Under the pieces are notes generated by a model that was given only the letters and a program-made list of their open reading frames with translations, did no database searches and had not been told where the DNA came from. From Methyloceanibacter sp. wino2 (GTDB taxonomy: Bacteria; Pseudomonadota; Alphaproteobacteria; Rhizobiales; Methyloligellaceae): a stretch of 64,000 nt of DNA. Location: the NCBI RefSeq assembly GCF_003071365.1, contig NZ_CP028960.1, positions 1,116,001 to 1,180,000 on the forward strand, written 5' to 3'. A program made the position numbers and the translations under genes. Below are positions 8,054 to 17,266 of the stretch, piece by piece; within the stretch, counting starts at the first letter, position 1; each line of letters begins with the position of its first letter.

Positions 8054-9494
8054 AGGCGCGCACGACCTCCTCTTGAGCCAAAATAGTTTCAACGGCCCCG
8101 GCGGCGGGTAGTCCGGCCACCTCTCCGAAGATCAGAACGGCGGGGCTCTTCAAACCAAGACTGCCGGTGTCGTTCGCCAGCGCGGAAATCGTGGTGGCGA
8201 CGCGGCGCTCGTTCTCCCGGCTCGCGTTCTCCACGGCAATCACGGGCAACGCTTCACGGAACCCGGCCTCCAGGAGGCGCTGTGCGATCACCGCGCCCGT
8301 CGTGACGCCCATATAGACCACCAGCGTGTTGTTGCCGGACGCCAAGGCCTTCAGGTCGAGATGCTCGAAGCTCGGCGCCTTCCCGCCCGCTTCATGGCCA
8401 GACAGGAACGTGACCGTGTGCGACACGTCGCGATGGGTCAGCGGAATCTGCAGGCTCGCCGCAGCAGCAGCGCCGGCCGTGACGCCCGGGACGACTTCGA
8501 CGGGAATCCCCTCGGCGCGCAGCGCATCGAGTTCCTCGCCGCCGCGGCCGAAGATGAAGGGATCGCCGCCCTTGAGCCGGACGACGGTGTGCCCGGCCTT
8601 TGCGCGCGCCACCAACAGCGCGTTGATCTCCGCCTGCGGTACGCTGTGTGCTCCCTTCGCCTTGCCGACGGAAACCAGCTCCGCCTCGCGGCGGGCTAGT
8701 TCCAAGACACCGTCGCCGACGAGCTTGTCGTAGAAGACGACGTCGGCGGCCTTGAGCGCCCGGACCGCCTTCATGGTCAGAAGTTCGGGGTCGCCGGGAC
8801 CGGCACCAATGAGAAGAACGCGGCCCTGCGACTCCGGGGCTTCGCCGTTTCCGGCCAAAGCGGCGGTTTCAATCTCGTGGTCGATCAGCTTACGGGCGGC
8901 GTCCTCGTCGCCGTGAAGCATGGCGCGGGCGGCCGGGCCGTCGAAGATTCGCTCCCACAACCGGCGCCGCTCGGTACCCTCGGGGAGACGTTCGGCCACG
9001 CGATCGCGAAACTGCCCTGCGAGTTCGGCCAGGTCGCCGAGCCGCGGATGCAACTCATTCTCCAGCCAGGCGCGCAGGCGCTGGGCCAGAACCGGCGCGG
9101 CGGCCGATGTGCCGACCGCCACCGTAACCTCGCCGCGATCCACGATCGCGGGCAGCACGGCGGTGCAAAGAGCCGGCCGGTCCGGGACGTTGACCGGCAC
9201 GCCCAAGCCATGCGAGATCTCGGCGATGCGGGCGTCCTCACCCTCGATCTCGGTGGCCGAGATCACCAGCGGCCGCCCGCGAATTTGATCGACGCCCGGA
9301 TGGGCCGGCTGCAAGACAACCTTGCCCTCGGCCTCGAGGTCCGACAGCTCGGGGTTCAGGGTCTCGGCAGCCACATCGACGTGCCCGGCCCGCTTCAGGA
9401 GCAGCCGCGTCTTGATGGCGGCAAGAGGACCCCCGCCGACCACGAGCGGCGGCTTGCCATCGAAGCTGACGAAGATGGGGAAGGTCCGCATCAT
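8046..9494 (-). CDS. cysG: siroheme synthase CysG (trifunctional)
   Basis: A 482-residue enzyme that makes siroheme from uroporphyrinogen III. Residues 1 to about 215 form the precorrin-2 dehydrogenase/sirohydrochlorin ferrochelatase half: a Rossmann glycine loop VVGGGPLAAIKTR near residue 18, then NVPDRPALCTAVLPAIVDRG. Residues about 222-470 are the S-adenosylmethionine uroporphyrinogen methyltransferase half (GAGPGDPELLTMKAVRAL, VVRLKGGDPFIFGRGGEE, VVPGVTAG). The product is the cofactor of CysI, encoded just downstream. The start overlaps the ferredoxin stop (ATGA 9491-9494). Confidence 0.95.
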   Translation of the reverse strand: MMRTFPIFVSFDGKPPLVVGGGPLAAIKTRLLLKRAGHVDVAAETLNPELSDLEAEGKVVLQPAHPGVDQIRGRPLVISATEIEGEDARIAEISHGLGVPVNVPDRPALCTAVLPAIVDRGEVTVAVGTSAAAPVLAQRLRAWLENELHPRLGDLAELAGQFRDRVAERLPEGTERRRLWERIFDGPAARAMLHGDEDAARKLIDHEIETAALAGNGEAPESQGRVLLIGAGPGDPELLTMKAVRALKAADVVFYDKLVGDGVLELARREAELVSVGKAKGAHSVPQAEINALLVARAKAGHTVVRLKGGDPFIFGRGGEELDALRAEGIPVEVVPGVTAGAAAAASLQIPLTHRDVSHTVTFLSGHEAGGKAPSFEHLDLKALASGNNTLVVYMGVTTGAVIAQRLLEAGFREALPVIAVENASRENERRVATTISALANDTGSLGLKSPAVLIFGEVAGLPAAGAVETILAQEEVVRAYA

Positions 9495-9850
9495 CCCGAG
9501 GTTCCTGTCGCTGCCGTGTTGTCGGCAATGTCGGCAATGCTTTCGGGCGCAAGCTCGACTTCCAGCCCGTCGAGTTCGGGCGTCATCAGGAGCTGGCAGG
9601 AAAGCCGCGAGCGCCGGTCGTCCACGGAGAAGGCCCCGTCGAGCATCTCAGTCTCTTCGTCAGTCGGCGGGACGAGCTTGTCGACCCAACTATCCGCCAC
9701 CCAGACATGGCAGGTCGCACACGCGCAGGCGCCGCCGCATTCCGCCTTGATGGGCAGACCCCAGTCGCGAATGACCTCCATCACACGCCACCCCTCCATG
9801 GCTTCGAGGCGGTGCGTGGAACCGTCCGGCATGCGCACGTTGATAAACAT
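9491..9850 (-). CDS. [2Fe-2S] ferredoxin
   Basis: A 119-residue plant/adrenodoxin-type ferredoxin. Cluster ligands are C38, C44 and C47 (C-x5-C-x2-C in ECGGACACATCHVW) and C85 (SRLSCQLLM). It heads the siroheme/sulfite reductase operon and overlaps cysG by four bases. No cysJ flavoprotein gene is in view, and CysI is of the ferredoxin-dependent type, so this protein is the plausible electron donor to sulfite reductase. That pairing is inference from operon position. Confidence 0.85.
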   Translation of the reverse strand: MFINVRMPDGSTHRLEAMEGWRVMEVIRDWGLPIKAECGGACACATCHVWVADSWVDKLVPPTDEETEMLDGAFSVDDRRSRLSCQLLMTPELDGLEVELAPESIADIADNTAATGTSG

Positions 9851-10320
9851 GTCTCAAGCCACCTTCCAAAAGGCGTCGAGGTTGAAAAAGAACGGCCCGT
9901 GTACTGGGCGGCCGCCCGCCCCGCAAGTCCGCAAAACTGCCAATCGTAAACGCCTGAAAGACCGCCATGAGATCGGGCGAAACCTTGTTCCCAGGCCCCC
10001 GGCCCCAGCCTTCTCAAAAAGGGCGGCAGGCCCCGTAAATAAGAAGCGCTACTGAAAAATCATTCCCCAGCAAATGTCCATATGCCGCCTTTAGTGCAAA
10101 ATTGTTCCCGAGAAACCCTAAACGCAGGACATTTTTCTTTCACCGGGCGGCTTCGCGAACAGAATCTCCGGCGCGGGCGCCACGAGAAAAACTGTTTCTT
10201 TCCAGCAACGCCTGCTGTGAATCAGCACTCGGCTGTGGAGCATTTGGAGGCTTCCCCTAGTCCCTATCAAACTTTTCCGCCATTTTGCTCCGGTCGTATC
10301 GACAGTTTCCGGGGGGGATC
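9851..10320. other. 470-bp intergenic region between sulfate operon and autotransporter
   Basis: Divergent promoter region for the leftward ferredoxin-cys operon and the rightward autotransporter. It is more A/T-rich around 10040-10290. I see no convincing gene, riboswitch or terminator in it. A short run of seven G (10312-10318) just before the ATG at 10321 can serve as the autotransporter's Shine-Dalgarno. Confidence 0.5.
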
Positions 10321-13304
10321 ATGGGACGTCAAACGGCGCTTCGCCGCACAGGGGCTTTGCGCGCGGGCACAACCAGCCATTCCGGCGCGGACGGGGTGCG
10401 ACGGCGCCTTCTTCTAGCCGGAACGGCGATCGCGACGACCTTCATGGTCTCGACGAGCGCCGCCGAAGCGCAGCAGGCCGTATTCGTTCTTAACTCACCG
10501 TTCTCCCAGAACATCAATAATGCAGACGATTGCATATTTGTGGGCAGTTGCGCCGTCGTTACTACGATCGGTCCGGGCGCCAGCATCAACCTCACTAATT
10601 CTGGCGACTTCGCCACTATCGGCCCCGCGGCATCCAGCATCTTCACGAGCACCCTGATCGCCGGACGCATCACCATCAACAATTCGGGTGATCTGGCTAC
10701 GGCGGGCGGCCTTTCCGCCGGCATCTCCGCCGCAACGGCGTTCGGCGGCGCGATCAACATCACCAACACGGGCGACATCGCTACGGCTGGGCTGTTCTCC
10801 TATGGCATCTACGCGCTGGCCACCACGGTGGGTGCGGTCAACATTACAAACTCGGGGGCATTGCCACGGCCGGCGGCTACGCCACCGGCATCCATGCCGC
10901 AGCCGGGGGCATCTCCGGCTCTGTGTCAATCCAAAACAACGGCCAGGTGGCCACGATCGGCTATGCCGCAGACGGTATCTACGGCGCGACGTTTTCAAGA
11001 GACAGCGACGTCACCATTACCAACGCGGGCGAAATCACAACGCGCGGCCGGAATGCATACGGCATTGTCGCAGCGACCTTCGACCGCCGTAGCAACATCA
11101 AGGTGACGAACAGTGGCACGATCGATACGCGCGGCACGAATGCCGAAGGCGTCTTCGGCTTGACCTACGACCGTAACGCGGACATCTCGGTCACCAACAC
11201 CGGCGATATCCTCACCCGAGGCTTTGACGCGGAGGGTATGAACCTCACGACCTTCGGCCCCGCCTCATCGATCAACGTCAATAACACCGGCCAAGTCACG
11301 ACAACCGGCTTTGCAGCGGAGGGTATCTACGCGACCACGAATTGGCGCAACTCCGACATCACGATCACGAACAGCGGTGAGGTTCTGGCCAAAGGTGCGT
11401 TCGCTGACGGCATCTATGCCCTTACCGGCGTCTATGGCCCCGGCCGGAGCAGCGAGATCACGATCAACAATTCCGGGTCCATTCGCGCCGAGGGGCGCTT
11501 CGCCTACGGCATCACGGCCGTCTCCCTCCGTCCGGGATCGGAGATCACCGTCAACAATAGCGGCGAGCTTTTCGGGTCGACCGCGGCCGTTTACAGCTAC
11601 AGCGCCACCTCGACGACGATCAACAATAGCGGTGACATCTCGGCCGGATCGGGATTGGCTATCGACACCGCCGGCGCCAGCACATCCATCAACAACTCGG
11701 GGCTGATCACGGGTTTCGTGGATCTGACGCGCAGCAGCGACACGTTCACGAACATGGCGGGCGGCGAGTTCAACGCGCGCGACACCAGCCGATTCCGCGG
11801 TGGCTCCGACCTGTTCCTCAACGAGGCCGGCGGCACGCTGCGCACTGCGAACAAGTTTGGGACGAACGAGGACACGCGCTTCACCGGCCTCGAACGGTTC
11901 CAGAATAAGGGCCTCATCACGATGGTGGACGGGAAGACCGGCGATTCCTTCACCATGTCGAACACGCCAGGGGGCACCGACCTGAAGTTCAGTGGCTCGG
12001 GCAAATCCACGCTGGGCGTCGATGCGTTTCTCGGCGGGCCGGGATCGAAGTCCGATACGCTTACTGTCGAGGGCACCACGACGGGGCGCACGCGGCTAAG
12101 GGTCAACAACGTCAATCCGGGACCCGGTCAACTCAACCGCCAAGGTATTCCCGTCGTGTTCGTGGACGGCAATGTGAACGCGTCGAACTTCTACCTCGAC
12201 AAGCCGATCGATGCGGGCTTCTTCGACTACGACCTGGTGTTCACGCCGACGGGAAGCGGACGCTTCGACCTGAAGAGCCACGCCGGCGGCGGATCTCATA
12301 TTCTGCCGCATGTCATCACCGCCACGCACGAGGTCTTCCACCAGTCGACGGAGACATGGTTCGACCAGACGGTCGACTTGCGAGCGGTCCTGGCGCGCGG
12401 GTCCGTCTGCGACGACATTTACAATCCTCAGGAACGGATCCGCTGTCAGGATTTGTATGACCTGGTCCCTGCCGTCTGGGCCCGGGGCGGCGGCACCTGG
12501 CTCGATCTAGACGACAACGGAACGACGAAGGCGAACGGCCGAACCTACCGCTACGATTTGGGCCGGGATCTCGACATCTGGCAGGTCGAGTCCGGCGTGG
12601 ACTTCGGCAAGGAAGACATCTTCTCGCCGGACGACATGCTCGTCTTCGGCGTCCTCGGCGGCGCTGTGGAATCGTCGCTCGAATACGACGCCATTGCCCG
12701 CTCGTTCGAGATCAGCACCTTGGAAGCGGGCGCCTACGCGACGTATCTGCGCGGCGGTTTCTTCTTCGACACCCTGTTCAAGGCCTTCTTCGGCACGGTC
12801 GAGCCGACGGCCTCGGTCGAGTATCCCGAGACCCTGGATACGCAAACCTACGGTCTTCGCATGGACAGCGGCTACCGCTTCGGCGGTCTGAAGGACGGCC
12901 CGTTCGTCGAACCGCTCGGTACGATCGCGGTCTCGTGGACGCATGTCGACGACTTTGCCCACCAGGGCAACAGCATCGACTTCGCCGACGACGAGCAGGT
13001 GCGCGGCCGCCTTGGCCTGCGCATGGGCACGTCGTCGCAGATCTGGGAAGGCACCACCTTCGAGCCGTTCGTGACGGGAAGCTTCTGGGGATTGCTCTCC
13101 GGGGAACACAGCGCCACGCTGACGTCGCGGGGGACCGACTTCGTCTTCACCGATAAGCCGGACGAGGTTTGGGGCGAAGTGTCGGGCGGCGTGAACTTCT
13201 TCAACCCCGAGGCCCAGACCGCCGTGTTCGCCAAGATCGACTATATCTTCGCCGACCAGACGGAAGGCATCAGCGCCAGAGGCGGCATGCGCCTGACCTG
13301 GTAG
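10321..13304 (+). CDS. autotransporter (type Va) with NSG repeats, apparent frameshift
   Basis: After a basic leader, a hydrophobic segment (RRRLLLAGTAIATTFMV) and a probable cleavage after STSAAEA, the passenger carries about a dozen tandem repeats typed I-T-N-S-G-x-I-x-T-x-G-x-x-A-x-G-I, predicted as a beta-helix. The last 270 or so residues form an autotransporter barrel (WDLRAV-like start, closing with GGMRLTW). Frame is lost at the five-G run 10854-10858; one extra G gives TCG GGG GGC ATT and joins the two halves into about 994 residues. It would be displayed on or released from the outer membrane. The gene stands alone. Confidence 0.85.
10585..11710 (+). repeat. tandem 29-residue (87-bp) NSG repeats
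   Basis: Within the autotransporter passenger, units such as ITNAGEITTRGRNAYGIVAA recur every 29 residues, then shorten to 23 near the end. The protein pattern is strict (N-x-G at one face, x-G-I at another) while the DNA has diverged, so these are old duplications and not recent slippage. Confidence 0.75.
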
Positions 13305-13515
13305 GCGCGGCTCCCCTTCCCGGAACGCAGCATCGCTGCGGTATCCGCTTCCTGCGCCAACCGCATTTTGGCCTCGTTGTTGGCGAAGGACGGTTTGCAT
13401 TGGCTGGCCCGGCTGCTAAGTGCATTCAAGGTACCGCCATGCGGCGGTATGGCTTCCGTGCCTTGACGGCAGGCGGGTCTCGGCGGCACCTCAACCACGC
13501 AACGGGGCAGGACGC

Positions 13516-13821
13516 GTGACGACGCAGAACACCGACCAGGACGCGCAGCACGATATTGAGATCGAGAACGCGGCCCGCGACCGTCACCAGCTGCGGACGC
13601 TGGCTGTCGCAATCACTTCCGTGTCGGTCGTGCTGTTCGCCGTGGTCGTGGCCATCCTCTACGCGATTCCGCTCAACCGCATCTGGTTTCTGAACTTCCC
13701 GCTCGGCTTCTATCTGCTCGCTCAGGGGCTGATCCTTTTCGCGGTCTTCGTCACGTTTTGGTACGTGCGCGTCCAGGAACGGATCGACCTGACCCGCAGC
13801 ATGAACGAGGAGGTTACCTAG
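13516..13821 (+). CDS. DUF4212 small subunit of sodium:solute symporter
   Basis: About 101 residues with two hydrophobic segments (VAITSVSVVLFAVVVAILYAI and FPLGFYLLAQGLILFAVFVTF) separated by the conserved NRIWFLNFPLGFY, and a C-terminal YVRVQERIDL. This is the DUF4212 family, always next to VC_2705-type symporters of the SSS class. The start is uncertain: the GTG at 13516 is chosen, with AGGA very close upstream; no ATG is available. The stop is three bases from the symporter's ATG, so the pair is one transcription unit. Confidence 0.8.
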   Translation: MTTQNTDQDAQHDIEIENAARDRHQLRTLAVAITSVSVVLFAVVVAILYAIPLNRIWFLNFPLGFYLLAQGLILFAVFVTFWYVRVQERIDLTRSMNEEVT

Positions 13822-13824
13822 GCG

Positions 13825-15687
13825 ATGGCTCTGCAATCACGCCAGCGCACGCCGAACCCTCACCTCGGCGCCTATTACGGGATCGTCGCCAGCGCCTTCG
13901 TCTCGCTCGCGATCCTGCTGGCCATGGCGGAGCAATTGGGATGGGGCGGCGGATCGATCGCGCGGCTGATGATCCTGATGCCGATGGTCCTCTACATGGC
14001 TATCGCCGTTGCGGCGCGCACACTGAACATCGAGGACTTCTTCACATCGGGGCGCCGCGTTCCGCAGATATACAACGGGTTCCTCATGGCGGCGATCACC
14101 GTCGGGGGAACCGGCTTCTTCGCGTACACGGGCGCGCTGTTCTTCGTCGGCTTCGACGGTCTGGCGATCGGTCTTGGCTGGGTCTGCGGTCTGTTGCTCG
14201 CCGCCGTGCTGTTTGCGCCCTATTTGCGGCGTGTCGGGGCTTATACGCTCCCGGCCTATTTCGGCCTGCGCTTTCGCTCACCGCTGACGCGCATGGTGGC
14301 GAGCGCGCTCCTGATCGCGCCGACATTTCTGCTGCTTGCCGCCGAAGCGAAGATCGCGGCCATGGTGCTTTCGCTCTTCCTGCCCGCGGCGTACTGGGTG
14401 GCCGTGCTGATCGTGATCGTGTTCATCGCCGCGACGGGAATTCTCGGAGGCATGCGCGCCCTGACCTGGTCGGGCAGCGCCCAGTTCATCACGGGCAGCC
14501 TCGGCCTCGCCATTCCGCTGACGGTCGTCGCGGTGGTTCTCACGAACCTGCCGGCGCCGCAATTCACCTATGGGGGACTGCTCGGCTCTCTAGCGAACGC
14601 GGAAGCCGCGGCCGGTGTCGGTGCAGCCGGTCCGAGTGCGGTCGCGGGCTTCCCGGGTCACGAACCGGTCGCCGCCGTGACTCCCTTTCTGCAGGCCTTC
14701 AGCACGATCTCGGAGGCGGGTTTCTTCGCGGTGTTTGTCTGTTTCGCGCTCGGCACGGCCGCTTTGCCCAGCCTGCTGGCCCGGAGCGGTGTGACCGCGT
14801 CCGTCGCAGACCAACGCCGATCTACGGCCTGGGCACTCCTGCTCGTCTCCCTCTTCGCCATGACGGCGCCGGCCCTCGTCGTCTTCGCAAAGGTCTTGAT
14901 GTTCGGAGATATCGTTCTCATCCCCACGCAAGGCATGCCGGCCTGGTTCAACGATTTGAGCGCGCTTCAGTTGCTGCGCGCCACGGACCTCAACGGAGAC
15001 GGGTCGATCAGCTTCAGCGACCTCCTCGTCGCGCGCGACGGTGTCGCTCTGGCGCTGCCGACACTCGCGGCGCTGCCCTATATCCTCACGGCGCTGATGG
15101 CCGCGGCCGGACTTGCGATCGCACTCGCCGCATCCGGCTCTCACCTGTTCACGCTCAGCGCGAGCCTGTCGGACGATCTGTACCGCTCGATCGATCCGCA
15201 GCCGATCGTTCTGCCCCGCCTGCTGCTGGCTTGGGCGGCCATCGCCGGTACCGCGCTGATCACGGCGATCTACCTGTTCATCGCCGACGTCGACGCCTTG
15301 AGCTACATGGTGACGGCCTTCGCGCTTGCCGCCGCGACGTTCTTCCCTGCCCTGTTCTTGTCTACGTGGTGGCAGCGATGCACGCTGTGGGGAGCACTTG
15401 CGAGCATGGCGACGGGATTTGGCGTTATGCTTCTGTGCCTCATTGCGGGCGGCCTTGTCGGTATCGCCGACACCGCCGCAGGAACGGCGGCAGCGAGCCT
15501 CGTCTCGGCATTGCTCGCCCTTGTCGGCGGGATCGGCGCTAGCCTCTACGGCCCCGCAGCCAAGGCGGCGGACACCGCGTTCTTCGAGGCGATGCGGCGC
15601 CCTGATGGCGAAACCCTCTACGACCAGGCTGAAGCACAAGCATCGGCCGTGCAGAACAAGACAGAACAACAGGATCAGCTTGGATAA
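13825..15687 (+). CDS. sodium:solute symporter (VC_2705/ActP-like)
   Basis: A 620-residue SSS-family permease with about 13 hydrophobic segments. Family features include NIEDFFTSGRRVPQIYNGF early on and the GTGFFAYTGALFFVGFDG core. Relatives of this class carry short organic acids such as acetate. A loop near residue 390 has DLNGDGSISFSDLL, an EF-hand-like calcium motif, before LPYILTALMAAAGLAIAL. GAGGAGG lies about 13 bases before the ATG. It is paired with the DUF4212 subunit upstream; the substrate is not decided by the sequence. Confidence 0.88.
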   Translation: MALQSRQRTPNPHLGAYYGIVASAFVSLAILLAMAEQLGWGGGSIARLMILMPMVLYMAIAVAARTLNIEDFFTSGRRVPQIYNGFLMAAITVGGTGFFAYTGALFFVGFDGLAIGLGWVCGLLLAAVLFAPYLRRVGAYTLPAYFGLRFRSPLTRMVASALLIAPTFLLLAAEAKIAAMVLSLFLPAAYWVAVLIVIVFIAATGILGGMRALTWSGSAQFITGSLGLAIPLTVVAVVLTNLPAPQFTYGGLLGSLANAEAAAGVGAAGPSAVAGFPGHEPVAAVTPFLQAFSTISEAGFFAVFVCFALGTAALPSLLARSGVTASVADQRRSTAWALLLVSLFAMTAPALVVFAKVLMFGDIVLIPTQGMPAWFNDLSALQLLRATDLNGDGSISFSDLLVARDGVALALPTLAALPYILTALMAAAGLAIALAASGSHLFTLSASLSDDLYRSIDPQPIVLPRLLLAWAAIAGTALITAIYLFIADVDALSYMVTAFALAAATFFPALFLSTWWQRCTLWGALASMATGFGVMLLCLIAGGLVGIADTAAGTAAASLVSALLALVGGIGASLYGPAAKAADTAFFEAMRRPDGETLYDQAEAQASAVQNKTEQQDQLG

Positions 15688-16651
15688 CCTGACCGAGCCA
15701 CAACGTTTCCAGCTTTACCCCGCGATCGCCCCTTTCCGCACGGGGCGCCTTCAAGTGTCGGGGGGACACGAGCTGTATTTCGAGGAGTGCGGCTCGCCGG
15801 TCGGCAAGCCCGTCGTCATCCTCCACGGCGGGCCCGGGGCAGGCGTGTCGCCCGTCATGCGGCGCTTCCATGATCCACGGCTCTACCGCATCGTGCTGTT
15901 CGATCAACGCGGCTGCGGCCGGTCGCATCCTCACGCCTCGCTCGAGAACAACACGACGTGGGATCTCGTCTCCGACATCGAAGCCTTGCGCGACCATCTC
16001 GCTATCGAAAGCTGGCAAGTGTTCGGAGGTTCATGGGGATCGGCGCTCGCCCTCGCTTATGCGCAAGCGCATCCCGACCGCGTCCGCGAACTGATCCTGC
16101 GGGGCATCTTCCTGATGCGGGGGGCCGAGCTCGATTGGTTCTATCGGGACGGTTGCAGCTGGTTGTTCCCGGAGGCCTTCGCCGACTTTACCAGCGCCAT
16201 CCCCGAAGACGAGCGGGCCGATATGATCGGCGCCTACTACAAGCGGCTGACGAGTTCGGATAAGTCCGTCCAGATCGAAGCGGCCCGGGCGTGGACGTCC
16301 TGGGAAGGACGGACACTCTCGCTTCTGCCGGACCACGACCGGACGCGCTATCTGACGGCCGACCGCTACGCCCTCGCGCTCGCGCGGATCGAATGCCACT
16401 ACGTCGTGAACCGAGGCTTCTTCGAGACGGACGATCAGCTGTTGCAGAACGCGGACCGTTTGACGGACATCCCCGGCGCGATCGTGCATGGCCGCTACGA
16501 CGTGGTCACGCCGATGAAAAATGCGTTTGACCTATCGCAGGCCTGGCCCACGGCGGAACTGCGCATCGTTCCCGATGCGGGACACGCGATGACGGAACCC
16601 GGAATCGTTCACGCCTTGATCGCAGAAACGCGGATGTTCGCCGGCGACTGA
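15680..16651 (+). CDS. pip: proline iminopeptidase
   Basis: A 323-residue alpha/beta hydrolase of peptidase family S33, releasing N-terminal proline from peptides in the cytoplasm. Motifs are HGGPG (oxyanion region, residues 49-53), FDQRGCGRS (74-82), the nucleophile elbow GGSWGS with Ser118, and late acid/base elements (GRYDVVTP, DAGHA). The start TTG 15680 is preceded by AGGA, overlaps the end of the symporter gene by eight bases and gives the family's usual length; the frame is open further upstream but there it is antiparallel to no known family sequence. Confidence 0.9.
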   Translation: MDNLTEPQRFQLYPAIAPFRTGRLQVSGGHELYFEECGSPVGKPVVILHGGPGAGVSPVMRRFHDPRLYRIVLFDQRGCGRSHPHASLENNTTWDLVSDIEALRDHLAIESWQVFGGSWGSALALAYAQAHPDRVRELILRGIFLMRGAELDWFYRDGCSWLFPEAFADFTSAIPEDERADMIGAYYKRLTSSDKSVQIEAARAWTSWEGRTLSLLPDHDRTRYLTADRYALALARIECHYVVNRGFFETDDQLLQNADRLTDIPGAIVHGRYDVVTPMKNAFDLSQAWPTAELRIVPDAGHAMTEPGIVHALIAETRMFAGD

Positions 16652-16654
16652 CCC

Positions 16655-17089
16655 TCACTCGCCCACACGGCCGATATAGCTCAGCACCACCTGGCGCTTA
16701 TTGGGTGAGGTGCGATGCTCGATCAGATAGACGCCCTGCCAAATGCCGAGTGTCATTGCCCCCTCGCGAACGGGGATCGAGAGGCTCACGGAGGTCAGCA
16801 TCGACTTGATGTGACTTGGCATGTCGTCGGGCCCCTCTTCGTGGTGAACGTAAGGGTGGTCCTCCGGCGCGATCCGCTCAAGCGCGTCCAGCAGATCGAC
16901 CCGCACATTCGGATCGGCGTTTTCCTGAATGGTGAGGGACGCCGACGTATGGGTCACGAAGACCGTCAGCAAGCCGCCTTGAGCTCGGATCGACTCCAGC
17001 CATGCGGCAACCGCCCGCGTGAAATTGACAAAGCCTTTCCCGCGCGTCGGCACGGTCAAGACATGGCTCCGCTCTTCCAAACCAGCCAC
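16655..17089 (-). CDS. YjbQ family protein (secondary thiamine-phosphate synthase-like)
   Basis: A 144-residue protein of the UPF0047/YjbQ family: FVTHTSASLTIQENADPNVRVDLLDALERIAP, then HHEEGPDDMPSHIKSMLT and GIWQGVYLIEHR. These hold the conserved His/Glu/Asp set of the trimeric fold. Family members show weak thiamine-phosphate synthase activity, but the physiological role is unclear. It converges with the iminopeptidase gene (three bases between stops). Confidence 0.9.
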   Translation of the reverse strand: MAGLEERSHVLTVPTRGKGFVNFTRAVAAWLESIRAQGGLLTVFVTHTSASLTIQENADPNVRVDLLDALERIAPEDHPYVHHEEGPDDMPSHIKSMLTSVSLSIPVREGAMTLGIWQGVYLIEHRTSPNKRQVVLSYIGRVGE

Positions 17090-17266
17090 AGAGACTCCCC
17101 TCGCTTGTTCCGACTAAACGACCGGCCTGTCCCAATATCGGTCAATCCTTAAGAGAAAATTTACCCTGACTTGCCACCGTCCAATGGACCGCTGCGGAAG
17201 TGCCACCGCGGTCGTGCCGACAGCCGCTTGGGGAGCGGAAACGGCCGCTAATTCATGGGGAACGGT

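Noticed and set aside
13324-13339. Terminator after the autotransporter (GCAGC-ATC-GCTGC)
   Set aside because: A small stem without U-run; chance likely in this GC content.
13758-15542. 594-codon frame over the symporter gene
   Set aside because: It overlaps the sodium symporter in another frame, is rich in Arg/Gly, and lacks hydrophobic or catalytic patterns.
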